A stretch of DNA of 64,000 nucleotides from Syntrophomonas sp. Its GTDB lineage: Bacteria; Bacillota; Syntrophomonadia; Syntrophomonadales; Syntrophomonadaceae. A model generated the notes under the pieces. The model was not told where the DNA came from and ran no database searches. It was given only the letters and a program-made list of their open reading frames with translations. Location: the NCBI GenBank assembly GCA_016841245.1, contig JAENZN010000007.1, forward strand, positions 1 through 64,000. The letters run 5' to 3'. Below are positions 62,808 to 64,000 of this stretch, piece by piece. The translations under genes and the position numbers were made by a program. Within the stretch, counting starts at the first letter, position 1; each line of letters begins with the position of its first letter.

Positions 62808-63659
62808 CTAATATTCTTGATATAGGATTGATCCTGGTTGGTAGCATTGGCTTTGAGGATCATAATGATAAGTAACATCCAGATATCCTATATAATCAGA
62901 TGGAGATATTGATATAGACAATTCCGTATGAAGCTGTTTATTAACTATATGATATTTTGTGACACAACCGATGGAAACCCTTTCAAACATTCTCCTGATG
63001 TCATTATCATCTTTAAATTTATATAAGTAATCGTATTTTATGTTATCAATAAACAGGTGGAAAATCCTTTGACTGCTGGAATCGGTGATGCTTGTTTTTA
63101 TCCTGTTCTGAAATAGAGTGTCTGGCTCTAGCACCATAATTTCATCTATATTATCGCATTCTATAACATGAATGTCTTGTTTTAGTATTCCTGTACCTTC
63201 ACCAGTTGTAAGAATAATCACAAACTCTTCGCTGTCATCCTCGTCAGTATCAGCCAGAATTAGCTGCGGTTTCCATTCATCGATGTCAGTTATCATATTC
63301 TCCCATTCGAAATATTTTCTGATGCCGCTGTTCTCCAACACAAAGCCTTTATACATACCCTCTTGAATTTTAAAGGTATACAGGAATATGCCCCTTTCAG
63401 GAATACAGGCTATAATCGGACGCTGTTCCACCATAACAGCATGTCTTTGGGCATCATATTTCACCGCTGCTCCTAGAGAGTTTGCCAGCCATCGGATCGG
63501 AACCATCACATGGCCGTTTACAATTTGCGGGATCGGAGTACATTGTTGCTCTATACCATTAATAATCAGTGTAACAGTTTTAGTACCAGCCAATACCGGA
63601 TAGCCCGTCATTATTACAAGGAGAAAAATACAAATAATAATGCTAATTCTTTTATGCAT
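62808..63659 (-). CDS. Exported protein with copper-amine-oxidase N-terminal-like domain
   Basis: This 283-aa protein starts with a signal peptide (HKRISIIICIFLLVIMTGYP), then a short Cu-amine-oxidase-N1-type module (TVTLIINGIEQQCTPIPQIV ... VPIRWLANSLGAAVKYDAQR), a domain common in Firmicutes wall-associated proteins and not itself an oxidase. The rest (about 90-283) has an acidic DTDEDDSEEF calcium-like loop, as seen in VCBS/FG-GAP-like repeats, and no known catalytic motif. ATG 63659 is preferred to the longer frame from 63758 because it puts the signal peptide first. Confidence 0.75.
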   Translation of the reverse strand: MHKRISIIICIFLLVIMTGYPVLAGTKTVTLIINGIEQQCTPIPQIVNGHVMVPIRWLANSLGAAVKYDAQRHAVMVEQRPIIACIPERGIFLYTFKIQEGMYKGFVLENSGIRKYFEWENMITDIDEWKPQLILADTDEDDSEEFVIILTTGEGTGILKQDIHVIECDNIDEIMVLEPDTLFQNRIKTSITDSSSQRIFHLFIDNIKYDYLYKFKDDNDIRRMFERVSIGCVTKYHIVNKQLHTELSISISPSDYIGYLDVTYHYDPQSQCYQPGSILYQEY

Positions 63660-63789
63660 AATGTACCTTTTTTTGTTACTGCATGATATATTGTACCATG
63701 TTTTACAAAATATGCCAATCTTTAAGAACTGTTTAATGATCCGAGAGATTATTGGCATATCTTCAATAACTTGTTTTTTAAAATCACTC

Positions 63790-63977
63790 GTATAAAAAGG
63801 TTTAGGAGTTTAAAAACCAGCCTCTCCATATAAGTTATACAAATTCACCCATTTCCTAACACTGGATCGGTTTATTGCATTTATACCATACTTTTGTGCT
63901 GCTTCGTCAACAGAAAGTTGGTTATTGTTAATTTTGGTAACTAACTCTAACTTAAATACAACATTGTATTTAGACAT
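63790..63977 (-). mobile_element. IS3-family OrfA (HTH) remnant
   Basis: From ATG 63977 (GGGAGG upstream) the frame reads MSKYNVVFKLELVTKINNNQ then LSVDEAAQKYGINAI and SSVRKWVNLYNLYGEAGF, the N-terminal helix-turn-helix of an IS150-like OrfA, and then meets TAA where active copies continue with LxPKP. No OrfB follows. Confidence 0.75.
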
Positions 63978-64000
63978 GAAAAAACTACACCCTCCCTTGT

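Noticed and set aside
1-64000. CRISPR arrays, tRNA/rRNA genes, riboswitches, prophage
   Set aside because: No regularly spaced repeats, cloverleaf-like segments, rRNA signatures or phage structural genes were recognised by reading; a covariance-model search would be needed to exclude small RNAs.

Overview
The window looks like chromosome from an anaerobic, endospore-forming, low-to-moderate GC Firmicute (Clostridia), most like a Syntrophomonas-type fatty-acid oxidiser. This placement is inferred, not searched. It rests on a Firmicutes SigK sporulation sigma factor, PAS-type sigma-54 activators beside a beta-oxidation cluster, an S-layer-homology protein, BlaI/BlaR-type genes, and AGGAGG ribosome sites throughout. 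No rRNA, tRNA, CRISPR array or prophage was seen.

Layout. 57-2456 is a PAS/GGDEF/HD-GYP c-di-GMP protein. 3288-13583 is a fatty-acid module: an acyl-CoA ligase behind a near-consensus sigma-54 promoter, an acetate/succinate-type (SatP) transporter, an IS3 remnant, then a minus-strand series thiolase > CaiB-like CoA-transferase > 3-hydroxyacyl-CoA dehydrogenase > enoyl-CoA hydratase > acyl-CoA dehydrogenase > hotdog thioesterase. 13828-20005 is a tandem array of sigma-54 activator genes, two intact and two decayed. The 3' end of three units is followed at 122-129 nt by a -24/-12 promoter facing the next gene; in the fourth an IS66 remnant lies in between. The array appears to feed the beta-oxidation series. 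20561-21259 is sigK and 21608-22846 a glycosyltransferase. 23115-27884 is an amino-sugar operon (nagA, nagB, a GlcNAc kinase and a cytoplasmic GH20 hexosaminidase). 28460-35677 holds a MalT-type LuxR regulator, a 1393-aa secreted FN3/PKD protein and a DUF2442 protein.

36283-40956 is a Yip1 protein plus a MacA/MacB-type export system and a MarR regulator. 41068-42448 is an ArsA/Get3-type ATPase and a small partner. 42702-47309 has an MsrA-MsrB fusion, a small membrane protein and an OmpR-type two-component system. 48437-50501 is a BlaI repressor with two clear operators, followed by an M56 (BlaR1-like) protease fused to an apparently intact M23 peptidoglycan peptidase. 51024-56197 has a ketopantoate-reductase-like protein, a hotdog protein, a lipoprotein, a 54-aa membrane peptide, a Cys-rich protein, an Asp/Glu racemase, a GNAT gene broken by paired repeats, and a pentapeptide-repeat protein. 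56401-60288 is a second two-component system next to an SLH metalloprotease; 60613-63659 has DegV and a copper-amine-oxidase-N-domain protein.

The spaces between genes hold many gene fragments (sigK tail, glycosyltransferase tail, IS3, IS66, GNAT and several unknown C-termini) and a dispersed palindromic repeat with core GGGGACGGTTCTC. The most unusual items are the sigma-54 activator/promoter array and the M56-M23 fusion.
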